NCBI RefSeq assembly: GCF_000151315.2
Contig: NW_011887304.1
Span: forward strand, 311,357 to 375,356
Length of the DNA stretch: 64,000 nucleotides
Direction of reading: 5' to 3'
Source of the DNA: Capsaspora owczarzaki ATCC 30864
Taxonomy: Eukaryota > Opisthokonta > Filasterea
This document shows, piece by piece, positions 1-11,412 of this stretch; position 1 is the stretch's first letter; each line of letters begins with the position of its first letter. The position numbers and the translations under genes are program-made. Under the pieces are notes generated by a model. It worked only from the letters and a program-made list of their open reading frames with translations. It had not been told where the DNA came from and did not search any database.

Positions 1-3
1 GAA

Positions 4-15
4 TTTGGCGGGAAA
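4..15 (+). promoter_or_regulatory. E2F/DP consensus-like site in POLE intron
   Basis: TTTGGCGGGAAA is an excellent match to the E2F/DP consensus. It lies downstream of the second exon of POLE, within transcribed intron sequence. The same 12-mer recurs in intron 1 of FEN1 at 16500-16511. Binding is inferred from the motif only. Confidence 0.45.
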
Positions 16-84
16 AAACATCCAACAAAGACAAACAAAACTTTGGTGTTGCTTCTCTCCCTCTCCTCTGCTCCATTGACTGAC

Positions 85-529
85 CTCTTGAACAAAGTAG
101 TAGTCGACGGCACTGTACGTTTCACGACGGTCTGCGAGGACACAAGCCACCAGCACAAACAGCATGAAGTCAGACGATCGCCCTTGTCTCTGCTTTCCCC
201 CCCCCCCGCTTCTCTTCTCTCTCCCACCCCGATTCCTCCTCCAGCTCGCTCACCGGATGCATGTTGATCAGCCAGCCAAGTCGCTCGGAGGAACCAGTGT
301 AGCGATCGTAGCCAAACTTGACGTCCATCGCGTCGTCAAACTGGAGCCGCGCCGCCGCGTCTGCGAGCTGCTTGTCCTCCGCGCTGATCACTGCATCGTC
401 GCCAGCACCACCGCGACCGCCAGCAAAGCTGCCGCTCATGCTGCCTTTGGGTCTGTACTGGCCTCGGCGGGCAGGTCCTCCTCGCCCTGCGCCGCCACCG
501 CCTCGGCTCTTTCCGTCTCCAAACGCCAT
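85..529 (-). CDS. POLE: DNA polymerase epsilon catalytic subunit, N-terminal exons (partial)
   Basis: Two exons of a minus-strand gene that runs off the left edge. Exon 1 is 529..228 (ATG at 529) and exon 2 is 112..85; the phase-2 joint GG|T rebuilds a continuous peptide. After a Gly/Arg-rich start come DVKFGYDRY, GWLINMHP and, across the intron, SGAVDYYFVQE. This matches the N-terminus of Pol epsilon (human DLRFGFERL, GWLINMHP, GSAVDYYFIQ). The family product is the leading-strand replicative polymerase with 3'-5' exonuclease activity; only about 110 of over 2,000 residues are visible. A nearer GT at 253 would leave exon 2 out of frame, so the GTGGGA donor at 227 is preferred. A perfect E2F-type site lies in the next intron at 4-15. 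Identification rests on the conserved N-terminal block alone, but that block is diagnostic. Confidence 0.85.
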
Positions 530-1096
530 TTTGCACAAAGATGAAGACTGATTTGGGACCTGTCAAATCTCAGATCATGATTGCATTGACTGATCGAGAA
601 GTAGCTTTAAGGTCAAGAGTGTTGCTTGATGTGGACTTCCAACAAAGAGTGGTCGAACAGTGCTGGTTGAGACCAAAACTGCACAAACACTCGAAACTAA
701 CTTTGCTGAGCTGCTCTGCTTTTGCTCTTTTCTTGTTTGATATTGAGACGAAAATCACAACAAAACCAAAAAAGACAAAAAGACAAAAAAACAAGAAAAA
801 AAAACAAAAAAAAGGGGGGAAGAGACAAATAACAACAAACAAACAAACAACGACAAAGACATGCGGATTTGGTAGGTTTTTAAGACTGTGGGAAGAGCTG
901 GTTTGACAAACCACTCAAAAAAAAAGACGATAGTGAGAATACAACGACGAAAGCAAAGGCAAGGCAAGGCAAGGGAAGTAACAAGGCATCACAAGCACAT
1001 GGGCGCGAGGGGCGGGAGGGGCATTTTTCAAGCAATAGTTGAGTGGCAGTGCGCAACGAAACAGGTTGATTGGTTGGCAAAACAGACCAACTGCGC
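530..1096. other. Intergenic region POLE 5' / LARP1 3'
   Basis: No supported gene. It holds the POLE promoter side and the LARP1 3' region. It is rich in A-tracts on the plus strand (about 745-860), which would be U-rich in minus-strand transcripts. Open frames here are low-complexity Lys/Asn or Phe strings. Confidence 0.6.
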
Positions 1097-4000
1097 TTAT
1101 TTTGGTCGGAAATCGTCGAGCGTCTTGTAGTTGGAAAGAATGCTCTGCAGCTTGGCGTCGAGCTTAAGCGGGCGAGAGTCCTTGCGGTACTTGAGCAACG
1201 CCCAGAACTTTTCAATACCGTATTGGTAGCCTGCGAGCGAGCCAAAAGTTGCAAGGAAAAAAAAAGGTGAGCACAACCTGCGACGCATACATACCGTGAC
1301 CACAAAACCACTCCAGAAACAAATCATACCAAGCTCCATGTCCAACAGAGTATCCGCCTGGAAGAGATCGAAAACCTCGGGACGGAATCGCTTCTCAAGA
1401 CCGTAGCTGTAGAAGCGGAAGAGGCACTCAAAGCCGTAGCGGAAGCCTTCACGGGCATCCTCGATGGCAAGGCCACGGAACTGGTCAAACATCCTGCGGT
1501 TGAAGTTGTCACGCAGGAAGAAGGACCAGAAACGGAACAGGGTGTTCATTTCCATGGATTGGCCAACACCAAGGCGCTTGCGATCTGGAGAACAGCAATA
1601 AAAAACAAACCCAAACAAAAGACAAAGAAAAAAAAAAAAGTGAGCTTCAATCAGAACAAACAAATAAAACTCATCTCTGCACTCGACCGAGAGTCAAACT
1701 CACCCTTCAGGCAGGCCTGCTCGTACTTGTGGTACTTGTGCTGAACAAAGCCACCTTGCTTGAGCATGTCGTGCGTGGGGTGCGAGAACTTGGGAATCGA
1801 AGTGCCAAGGGCGTCCACGCTCGACGAGAAGCTCTCGGTGCGCTGACGGGACGAGGGAATGTCCGTGGGAGCGGATTGGGCGGGAGCCGCAGCAGCCGAA
1901 GAAGTCGAAGCGGCGGCGGCGGCGGCGGCAGAAGAGGAGGCGGCAGCCTGGGGTTGGGCAACCTGTTGGGGCTGCGATGCCTGCGGCTGCTGCTGCTGCT
2001 GCTGCTCGGCTTGGAGCCGTTGCTGAAGCGGGGAGCTGTCCAGCGGGCTGGCAGTCGGGGTAGTCTCCTGCGGGTGGAAAGGACGCGGCGACATGAGCCA
2101 GCCGACGTTGGATTCGATCGGAGGCTGCTCGGAATACTTGGTCTTGGCCTTCTTCTTGCCAGCGACGTCGGGAGAGGCCAGCACGTTCTCCTCCTTGCCG
2201 GTGGGGGCGGGGTAGAAGCGGGGGGTGGTCTTGGCATCCTTGGGAGTCTTGGGAGTGCGCGGGGTCATGCGGCCGGGGGTCATGGGCGTCTGCGGGTTGG
2301 ACGGGGGCGCGACAGCTGCGGCGGCAGCAGAGGCGGTGGCCTCCGCTTGAGCCTGCTCCTTGCGGAACGAAGCCTCGTCGACGACCGACACGCGCGACAG
2401 GTGGGCCTCAATGTCCTGCTTGCGGTTTTCGTACGAGTTTTCGTCGTGCTGGTTGAGCATGTCTTGCTCATAGTAGTACAGACCCTCGTTGATGCGATCA
2501 GCCATCTCGGACGACAGAGCGCTCTTGGAGGTGAAGCTGGCCGTTCGGTCACGCTTGGTCACCACGTTGCGGTTTTTGCGCGGGGGAGGCGTCTGGGTGA
2601 CGATGAGCAGCTTGGCAACGTCTTCGTCGTCCCACTCGCCGTCCGACTCTTCGTCGTCGTCATCGCTCAAGTCGTTCTTGCTGGACGAGCCGGCGCCGGC
2701 GCCCTGGCTGGAAAGATCTTCGTCAAACTGAAAGTCGAGCTCCTCGACATCCTCGTCGCCAGCGGCAGGCTTCTTGGCGCCAGACCGTGCGGAAGCCTCG
2801 GGCTTGCCAGAGTCGTCAATCGGATCCTTGAACTGAATGGACTGCGAAATGCTGCCAAGCGACTGGCGCTTGGACTTTGGCGGGTGCTTAACAATGGTCC
2901 AGTCTTCAACGACCTCGTCGTCCGAGCCAGCGCTGGTGGCGGTGGCAGTGGCGGTGGCGGTGGCGGGAGCAGCAGCGGCGGCGGCGGCGGCGGGAGCAGT
3001 CGCGGCCAGGGTCGCCTTGGGCACAAAGGCCGAAAAGTCGCCGCGCTTGCGGAAACTCAAGCCGTCGGCCGAAAGCTCGACGGGAACAGAGTTGCTCATG
3101 GCCGACTTGATAAACTCAATGTCCTGCGAGTGAATGCGGACGCGGTTGAAAGTGGCAATCACCGAGACAAGAATCCAGCCCTGCGCATCCATCTTGGAGA
3201 GGAGGAATTTGTCGCGAAGCAGGTTCTCCACGCTAAAGTAGTACTCAATCTGGCGGCGAACGAGGTCGCGGCGAGTCTGATCGTCCATTTGCACGGGGGC
3301 GTAAACAACGGGCTGGAAATACGAGGGCGGCGCAAAGGCAGGGGCGGAAGTGGCAGCGACGCTGGCAGCGTTGTTGGCGCCAGCGGCGGCCTGCGCGCCT
3401 GGCGCAGTGCCGAGCAGCGCTGGTTGCTGGTGGCTGTGAGGGTGCGCAGCCGACCCGGCCGAGGACGCAGCGTTGGCGGCAGCAGCGTTGGCCGCCTGAG
3501 CAGCAGCAGCCTGGGCAGCGTGCTGGGCAGCGAGCGTTGCCGACATTTGCGGGTGGCGAGCGTTGCGCGACGAGTTGTTGCTGTTGTTGTTGTTGTTGTT
3601 GTTGCTGTGGGCATTGTTGTTTGAAGACACGCCACCGGCATTGCGGGCGCGGCTGTGGGACTGGTTGCCACCAGCGCCGGCGTGCGAGTTGTTGCGGGAC
3701 TGCGAGTTGCCAGAACGCGGGGCCGACGAGCGAGCCTGCTGGTTGTGCGCCTTGCCGTCAGCGGTCGTGGCAGCGGAAGCAGCAGCAGCAGCAGCAGGGG
3801 TGGAGGCGGCAGCGCCAGAGGTAGCAGCACCTTCAGCAGCAGGGGTGGCAGCGGCGGACGAGGCAGAGGCACCAGAGCGGCCGTTGCCCGAAGAGGAGGG
3901 ACCACGACGGTTGGTGTTGCTTGTGCCGCGCGAAGCACCGGACGAGCCAGAGCCAGAGCCGGAGCCAGACTTGGCGCCCGAGCGTTGTGTGTTGTTGGAT

Positions 4001-4479
4001 TTGGAGGACGACGAGCTGGAGGCGTTCGACTCGCTCGCGTGGTGTTGTTGTTGCTGCTGCTGGCTGTAAGAAGGAGTGTCGATCGCCAGCGGAGTCCACT
4101 TGCTCTTGCCACCAGCAGGCTTTGGCACAGCGGCGGCAGAAGGAGCCGTTGCACCGTTGCTGCTGCTGGAGGCTGCGGGAGCCGCGGGAGTCTCGGCAAG
4201 CGTGGGCCAGGCAGACGCGTCGCCGATGGGAGACTTGGTCTTGGTATCGGCAGCCTTGGCGCCCTCAGTGGGGTTGGTCGCGGGTGTGCCGGGACGCTTC
4301 CAGGGGTTGACGGCCGGGGCGGGCGCGATCGTTGCGCGAGCAGGGGCAGGAGCGGCGGCAGCGGCAACAGGAGCAGCAGCAGGAGCAGCAGCAGCAGCCG
4401 GTGTTGCCGAAACGACGGGGGCAGTCGCGTCGGTCGCAGGCGCCGGGGTGGCAGCGGCAGCGACAGGGACTTCCGTCAT
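1097..4479 (-). CDS. LARP1: La-related protein 1 (LARP1)
   Basis: Three exons, 4479..1704, 1584..1330 and 1230..1097, with phases 1 and 1 that join cleanly to give about 1,054 residues. The first ~390 residues are an Ala/Ser/Asn/Gly-rich disordered region. A La motif follows around residues 395-485 ([19 protein letters not shown], then [19 protein letters not shown]). The C-terminal DM15/HEAT-like region spans the last two introns and includes [40 protein letters not shown] and [12 protein letters not shown], very close to human LARP1. LARP1 binds the cap and 5'-TOP mRNAs and links TOR signalling to ribosomal-protein mRNA translation; that role is from the family. The ATG at 4479 starts [10 protein letters not shown]; upstream in-frame sequence is low complexity and probably 5' UTR. 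A 631-aa antisense frame on the plus strand is only a codon-bias shadow. Confidence 0.93.
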
Positions 4480-5506
4480 TGTTGTGTTGTGAAAAAAAGG
4501 GGGGGGGTTTTGCAACAAGCAAAAGAAACTAAAAGGCTCGAGTCTTGGACCAAAGTGCAGCGCCTTCTGAGGCTTAGTTTGTTGCTGTTTCCTCGCTTTT
4601 TTTGATCGTGTGTTGTTCTTGGCCTGTTGTTTGCAGCACGAAGGGACACAAACACAGTCAAAAAAACCACGGGTCGAAGCGTGTAGTTTCAGGTCCGCGG
4701 GATTTCGGCAAAGAAACTGTCGCCCTATGAAAAGAGAAAGTTTCCAGACAAAGAATCGTGCAATACAAACGATGAGGATTCGGAAGGGTGAGTTGAGTGC
4801 AAAAGAAAGGACCAGCTGATGATGATGAGGGACAAGACAAAATACGAGGAACGATGACGCGTGGTTGCGACAACAAAGACGACGACAAGAAGACCAGGCT
4901 CCAGTTCGAAAACAAGCACAAGAGGAATATAGCGGAAGAAGAGTGAAAAAGAGTGGCAAGCGATGAATGGAAGGTCGGAGCGTGTGAGAAGAGGAGAGGG
5001 ACGGAAGCAAAATGGACCAACCACAACAAAGCCAAGAATGAACCTGCAAAACAAAACAAGAAACAGAAGAGAAAGACTAGCTCGGATTGCAATGGCAATT
5101 GAAAGTGAAAAAGTGGTCTCAATGCTCAGTTGTAGACCAATGATCAATGCAGCTGAAGCGAGCCGACAGTGGGGTGGAAATCTCGCTCATGCGCGGCGCT
5201 AGTTCACACGGCATCCGCCCAAAGACAGCAGTTTCCAACAATACAACAACAAACAACAAGTCGTCACGAGCGAGGTCGACCCGTCGTCTGGCTCAAGATC
5301 GAGTTGGACGCTCGCCACGAGGCCTCCTCGCTTGCATCGACCAACAGCAGCAGCAGCAGCAGCAGCACGCTCCATCAGACAGACGCTGCGCAAGAATCTC
5401 CCTCATTCTCGACACAAGTCTACCTTTTCTTGCTCGGGTTGATGCCCATCAGAACAAAGTCTCCTCATGTGGAAGAATCTCAAAACCAGCCAATGCACTT
5501 CCCAGC

Positions 5507-5510
<4 letters not shown>

Positions 5511-5539
<29 letters not shown>
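5511..5539. repeat. A29 homopolymer tract
   Basis: Uninterrupted run of A on the plus strand, upstream of LARP1. It would be oligo-U in a LARP1-sense transcript. Confidence 0.8.
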
Positions 5540-5540
<1 letters not shown>

Positions 5541-6140
5541 CGGCCACGAGGTTTTATTTTTTGGGTTTCTTTGGAAAACTCAATGGAAAAACTAGCAAAA
5601 ATCCCAAAATCCCAAAATCCAAAAAAAAAACAAAAAAAAAAAGCTTTTTTTCGTTTCAATCCCGACGCTGAGCTCAAGAAACTGAAAGGGAGACCATTGT
5701 GTTCCAAAAAACACAAAAACAAAGAGCTGAAGGAACCGATGTATGAAATTGCCTTGAATCGAAGCTCAGCGGTGAGGGAGGGAAAAAGCTGGCGATCGGA
5801 GGAAGAGTACGAGTTGAAATTCGGAGACTGTCGCGTGAGAGTGAGAGTTGAAGGAAAGGGAAATGGGGGGAAAAGCGAAACGAAAAGCAAGCCATGCGGT
5901 GTTGCTTTGCAGGAAAAAAAAAAAAAAAAAGATAAAGACAAAGACGATAAAGAAGTCCATTTGTCTCACACAAGGAGAAGCACGGCTGCTTGCGGCTTGC
6001 GGTCGGATGTGCAAGAAGGGTGCGTGATTCGATTCAAGGCGGCAGGGTTTTGGCGGTCACACAAGGGAAAAGGACGGCGCTCGCGATCGGAAGGCAAGGA
6101 AAAAAAAAAATCGTGCTTCCTTGTTCACGTTGATCGCGCT

Positions 6141-6141
6141 G

Positions 6142-6168
<27 letters not shown>
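6141..6168. repeat. (CT)n microsatellite
   Basis: About 14 CT units in the LARP1/AP4M1 intergenic region. It creates a spurious Ser-Leu or Glu-Arg repeat in open frames and is not coding. Confidence 0.8.
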
Positions 6169-6174
<6 letters not shown>

Positions 6175-7405
6175 GTTCCCCTCACTCTCGCTGACTCTTC
6201 GCTTGTCGATGGGGTCGGACAGCAAGTCAATGCGGTCTCAGTAGACTGTGATGCGTGCGTCGGGAATGCGCCGAAGGGGAAAGCCGCGGCAACCGCAAGT
6301 CGACAACAAAAAAAAAAAAAAAAAAAAACTAAACTCACAAAAAAAAAAGGAAAAAAAAAAAGAAAAAATAAGAATGGAAAAAAAAAGGTTGCAACAAACC
6401 AACGACCTCAGACAGGTAATCGGAAGAGCTGGAGTTGAACCGAATGATGCCAGATGAGTAGAACTGGTTGTGCATTGAAAAGAGCGAGAGGGAGCTCTTT
6501 TTGCGGGTGCTGAATGGTCGAGAAATGTCAAAACACTTTCACAACCAGTTTGGTAAGATCAACGACCAGCACACCTGAAAGCAAGGCAGGTGCACCCGCC
6601 ACTACTTGCAAAAGTCATGGCAGATATAGTTGCCCATGCGTTTCGAGGCATCGCGCTGCTTGAGACCTCCGGAAAGGCAGGGATAATTCGTTTCGGCAAA
6701 ACGCAAAGTTTGCTTGCGTGGTTGCTCCCCACCTCTGGGTGCTATCGTGCCTTTCTAATGTTGCAAAATTCACTGTGCAGTTGTTTTGTTGAACTTTGCT
6801 GGTTTGGTAGATATTTGGCCAAAGTTTTTCGTTTTTTGCCCTGCAAGCGTTTGTTTCTCCAATAACATTGAGAAGGCACTTGACAAGTCATGACGGCAAA
6901 GACTCGACAAATCTCCTCCACAATTTCAAGCCACCACAAACAGAGAACGATTTAATTTTTCTGAAAACCACGGGTCTTTAGCAGCATTTCCAAGCTCTCT
7001 AACACGAATCGAAACTTTGTCCGAACGAAAAAACAAAAAACAGTTTCTGACGTACTCCCGCTCCACCCCTGCCCGAACGACCATAAATAGATGGCAATTT
7101 ATTTATACTGCAAACCACCAGTCCGGAACAATCATCCGAAGCTCTCCGGCGCGAATGGAGCCCTGTTTAAAAACTGTCAGACGGAAACAAAGCCGGTCTT
7201 TCTTCCAGCTTCATCCTATGTTGCTCGCAAGCCAGTTTGCCCCCGTACAAATAAAACCCACACCCTCTAATGTCACCACTAAAACAGTATTTCAAAAAAT
7301 AACAACGACAACTTGGTGCATACCCAAACAAAAACACCCAAAAACACACCAACAAGAAAAAAACCTAGACAACTGTTTCAAAAAAAGAAAGAGCACTTCA
7401 AAAAA

Positions 7406-9168
7406 TTATATCCGGACCACGTACGAGTCGGATTGGGTCACCACACGAACCCAGCGGAAGGAAGGGGCGTAGGACGAGGTCTTTTCAAAGACGCGCAGAT
7501 AGCGGATCTGGAGGCCAGAGCAGATGTGCATGGGAATTTCAAACGTCATGCTGATGGGGCCCATCTCGCGGCGCAGGGCTGGGACAATGGACGCGTCGGG
7601 AACAAACATTTTGCATCGAATCACCTGCTCCGAGCTGCCGTTGACACGGCGAAGCGTCCAGATGGCCGTCTTGTCGTTGGCCTTGTACTCGGCAGACTGG
7701 CCGACACCGTGTGCAATCTCAAACGTGCAGCTGTTGGTCGACTTTGGCAGGGGAATGCGCACGACCATCTGGTTGGCGGCGATATTTCGAGGAACCTCGC
7801 AGCGAAGTTTGAGCACCAGGTCGATGCGGGTGCCGGAGACTTGTTCAACGAACGGGGTGATTCGGAATGGCAGCGGGAGCTCTCGGGTGAGGCGGTAGTT
7901 CATGAGCACCACCTCGCCGTCCGTCGGCACAAACGCAATCGTCTGGTCTTGCTCAAACTTTTGCAACGACACGCTCTCGTGGAAGTTGACGTCGTCGAGC
8001 ACGACCGATCCAGCACGGCCACCGGCGTCGCCTCCAGCGTGCGCCTTCACCACCAGATCGTCGTTCAAGCCGATGCGGATGGTCGGCGAGCCGCTGAGGA
8101 AGGACTTGAACTTGAGCATGCCGTCGACGTCCGAGCGGAGGACTGCGCCGTTGCTGCCGACCAAGACGGTGAGCTTCTCGATGAGGTCGACAAACACCTC
8201 GTTGCGACGCGTGCGGGCCTGGTCGTAGCTGACTGCGATGGGCTGGTTGGAGGCCGTCGCAGGGCGCGAAACTTGCTCCGCCGAGGTCGCAACTGCCGCT
8301 CGCGAAAGGGCGCCCAAGACACCCCCCGCCGAGCCCAACGTCATGTCGGTGGGGTCTGCCGGGACGGCGATCGGCGTGTTGTACACGAATGTCTTGAGCA
8401 TCTCGGTGGATGAGCCCTGCGGGTAGCCAAAATCGAGCATTTCGTCCAGCAGCTCGTACACCAGCACAAAGTTTCTCTTGAGCGACTCTTCGTTCAACAC
8501 ACCACAGTAATCTGGATGAATATGGATGGGAGGGGGGGGGAGAGAGGGGTGAGTAAACAGTCGAGTCAGTTGAAGCAAAAACTCAACGGGACAACGGCGC
8601 TCGTAGTCCCACGGAGGGGTTTGATTCGCACCTGTAAATACGCTGGCAACGCGATTGAGAAAGTCGAGGACAAACGCAGGAGCGACGTTGAACTTGGTCG
8701 AGCAGCAGAAGAGCAGCCCGTTGCGCTTGACGTACAAGAACTGGATGCTCTCAATGTTCTGTCCAAAGGCGACAAACCGTCCCAAAACATCAAAAGGTGC
8801 AGATTTGCATGGGCATTCCAGATCAGTGGGCGGCGTGGCGACTGGTGGAGTGGAAGTGGTCGAACGAGAGCGAGCAATCGAAGCGACTTACAAAGGCTGG
8901 AGGAGCCTCGCCGCCAGGCCACGACTTGAGCTTGCGGAAGAACATTTCAGGAGTGCCACGGACGACATCACCGCGATCTTGAAGCCGGCGAACGGGAGCG
9001 GTCAGGGGCGGCGGCGGAGAAGAGCAAGCAAGCAAAAGGGAAAAAAAGCAAGCGAATTAGTTAGCGAGGCGTAAGGATTTGAATGGTTAAAAGCGAAACA
9101 TTGCGCATACAGTCTTTCAAGATGAGCGTATCGCCGCGCGCGCTCAGCACAAAGAACTGTGAAAGCAT
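7406..9168 (-). CDS. AP4M1: AP-4 adaptor complex mu subunit
   Basis: Four exons, 9168..9111, 8977..8892, 8758..8632 and 8511..7406, all phase-consistent, giving 458 residues against 453 in human AP4M1. Residues 1-135 form the longin-type N-terminal domain (MLSQFFVLSARGDTLILKD, FFRKLKSWPGGEAPPAF, IQFLYVKRNGLLF, DYCGVLNEESLKRNFVLVYE). The mu-homology domain fills the C-terminal two thirds (NEVFVDLIEKLTVLVGSNG, LVLKLRCEVPRN, MTFEIPMHICSGLQIRYLRV) and ends WVRVVTQSDSYVVRI, closely matching human AP4M1 (WVRHLSHSDAYVIRI) rather than AP-1, -2 or -3 mu. AP-4 sorts cargo at the trans-Golgi network by reading tyrosine signals. The exon 3 acceptor (CAG at 8759-8761) was chosen because it alone keeps frame and domain length. 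Confidence 0.92.
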
Positions 9169-9666
9169 TTTGTTGGAAGATTGAACCACCACACAAAAGG
9201 AGACAAATGAGAATGAACACGACTGGATGTGAAGGAGATGATGGAGGACGTGGTGGGAAGCGAGCGGGGGCGTGACAAACGTAAACAAAACAAAGAGCTG
9301 TCAAAATGCTGAGAACCGCAGAACTGGAAAAGCAAACAAGAGCACAAAAAACGCTTGCTTGCTTCACACCCACGTTCTATGATGGTCTGCAGTGAATGGT
9401 GCAGCTCTCCATAGCTGTGAAGCAGCACAATCACAAATGTTCGACTTTGAGCTATCGGAACGCTCGCAATGGAACGCTTTAGCGACCGCTTGAAAGCTCA
9501 ATACATCTGCAATGCATCTCAGACCAGTTGGTGAGCTATTTGGACTCGTCCATACTTCTCAGACTAGCAAATCCAGTCACTTTTTCTCAGCCTTCTCGCC
9601 AACGTCTCCATTCTGACTTTCATCAACACACACGCAACTTCCTTCCTTGATCCAGATCCACTGAGA
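9169..9666. promoter_or_regulatory. Divergent promoter region AP4M1 / DHHC enzyme
   Basis: About 500 bp between the AP4M1 start (-) and the palmitoyltransferase start (+). No coding sequence was recognised. The head-to-head arrangement implies a shared or bidirectional promoter; no specific element is assigned. Confidence 0.4.
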
Positions 9667-11412
9667 ATGAGCGTGCTAACGGCAATGCCACGGCGGGCAT
9701 GGCGCTCAGTGGCGCAGCTGGTCGCTGGGACTGGACTCGGGTCGAGGTTGGCATCCGGCAGCTCGACCGGCGCCACACTGCTGCCTGGATCATCGTCGCT
9801 TGCGATCGGCATGCCTGGTGAGCACCATATTGGTAGCGGTGGTGGCGTCGACGACGCGGCGGACGACGAGGACGAGACTGGCGCAATGGAAATGCACTAC
9901 AGCTCGAGCGCGACTCGCCGTGGAGCGACCGCCGCTGCGTCGTTCTGCCATGCCGTGGCTGCATCGTCAGTGTGCTCGGAAGGCACTGCCGACGCGCCGG
10001 CGTCCGAGCGCGCAGATCCACAGCTGATGACGCCAAACCGATTGCCGAGCCTGGGAAAGCTCAAGTCCGCTGAAGTCAACGGGACGACAAGTGCATCCTC
10101 GAGCGGAGTGTCATCAACTGGTAGCGCTGGTGGCAACATGGAGCACCAAGGCCAGCATGGATTGTCGTTTGGCAGCCTGGAAAACAAGAACTTTGATATC
10201 GAAGCTGGCAGACTCCCATCTTTGGCAGCCTACGACCCGCCTACGGCAGTATACGGACGATGGCTGGTCGCGGATCCATGCGGGCTGGTGTGTGCCATCA
10301 TCACGCAGATGCTCGTCATGTACGCGTGGGGCGTGATGATTTTCTTTGTGTGCAGTGACGGATTTTACGAGCTCGGCTGGGACACGCTCCACATTGTTGC
10401 GTTTTCAACGGGCTGCTTTATGGCACAGTGGTCGCATCTGAAGGCAATGATGTCCAATCCTGGCACTGTCCCGCGCGGGCTTCCGGACTTTGTCATGGAG
10501 AAGATTGACCGCACAAACCCGATTGCTGTCAACAACGAGATTGTGACCAACTGCGTCCGCTGCAACAACTACAAGCCGACTCGCGCACATCATTGCAGTG
10601 TGTGTCGGCGGTGCGTTCGGAAGATGGATCACCACTGGTAGGTTTCCTTTTTTTTTTTTTGAGAAGGTTGCGAATGTGAGATCGCGAGTCTAACCGTACT
10701 GCGTTTTGTGTCTGGGTTTTTGCTGATTATGCGTCGACTGGATCATGCTCGCTGCGCTGATGCTGGCGTAGTCCATGGTAATTTGATATGATAGGCGTTA
10801 GAAATGTGTTCGGAGTGTTCTCATTCCCAGATGACTCACCCTTCTTCTCTCCTCTGGGTTTAGGATTAACAATTGTGTCGGACAGGCCAACCACAAGTAC
10901 TTTTTGCAGTTCGTGTCTTACATTCTCACAATTTGTATTTATCTTTTGGTGACCATTTCGGTCAAGGCCATTATTTGCGTTCGCAGTGTAAGTCAATCAG
11001 CTTCGAGCAAAAAAATGAAGCGCAGCTGGGTCTGGGCTAACGCTCTGTCTCGACATTCGGTTTATCTTTACAGAGATGGGTCGGGTGCGAAAAGTGGGCG
11101 ATGGCAAGCGGAGGCGCAGCGCTGATCATCTCGGTCATGTTCGAAGCCGCTTTGTTTGGGCTCTTTACGTCGATCATGCTGGTCGACCAGGTGTGCAACC
11201 TGTCGCAGGACGAAACCGGCATCGAGCGGCTGCAACGACCCATGGCGACGGTCGTTTCCCAAATCACCGACGCCAAGAAGAAGCGCAGGCGAAAGCAGAG
11301 CACTGTTCAAGCGCTCGTTGAGGTGTTTGGCTCCGACCCTGGATGGCTTTGGCTGCTTCCTGTGCGTCCCGTCCATCCGCGATACAGTGCATCGCGGCTG
11401 GTGGCTCTATGA
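9667..11412 (+). CDS. DHHC protein S-acyltransferase (ZDHHC3/7-like)
   Basis: Four exons: 9667..10637, a 6-nt microexon 10772..10777, 10864..10987 and 11074..11412, giving 479 residues. A ~200-residue Ser/Gly-rich N-terminus precedes four membrane segments (CGLVCAIITQMLVMYAWGVM, LHIVAFSTGCFMAQW, a segment after the catalytic domain, and LIISVMFEAALFGLFTSIML). The Cys-rich DHHC domain reads CVRCNNYKPTRAHHCSVCRR, then RKMDHH with the Cys codon split TG|T, CCA, TG|G, then INNCVGQANHKYFLQF. Only the microexon restores DHHC-PW in frame. The C-terminal DETGIERL block matches ZDHHC3/7 (DETGIEQL). The family transfers palmitate to cysteines of cytosolic proteins at Golgi or other membranes through an acyl-Cys intermediate on the DHHC cysteine. 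Confidence 0.9.
10772..10777 (+). other. 6-nt microexon (completes DHHC-Cys-Pro-Trp)
   Basis: TCCATG is flanked by ...GCGTAG at its 5' side and GTAATT at its 3' side. Joining TG + TCCATG + G gives TGT CCA TGG, coding Cys-Pro-Trp. Skipping it deletes two residues, including Pro, without shifting frame: TG joined to G gives a single Trp in place of the catalytic Cys. Confidence 0.85.

Larger units (their letters stand above)
4480..7405. other. 2.9 kb low-complexity intergenic region
   Basis: Lies between the LARP1 start and the AP4M1 stop, both on the minus strand. It contains repeated A-tracts (5511-5539, 5914-5930, 6309-6328) and a (CT)n microsatellite. No conserved protein was recognised. 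A short coding-looking stretch on the minus strand at about 6415-6460 has no partner exon. LARP1 promoter and 5' UTR elements are probably here. Confidence 0.6.

Noticed and set aside
203-254. POLE exon 1 ending at the GTGAGC donor (253)
   Set aside because: Would put the conserved AVDYYF exon out of frame; the GTGGGA donor at 227 keeps frame and the expected spacing.
1729-3624. 631-aa plus-strand open frame
   Set aside because: Exactly antisense to LARP1 exon 1; Gly/Arg/Leu-rich composition is a shadow of GC-rich Ala/Ser codons, with no recognisable domain.
3159-4367. 402-aa minus-strand frame rich in Pro, Leu and Arg
   Set aside because: Alternate frame of LARP1 exon 1 with low-complexity composition.
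6421-6450. tRNA T-arm-like GGTTCAACTCC on the minus strand
   Set aside because: Flanking bases do not form the T stem, and no D or anticodon arm can be folded.
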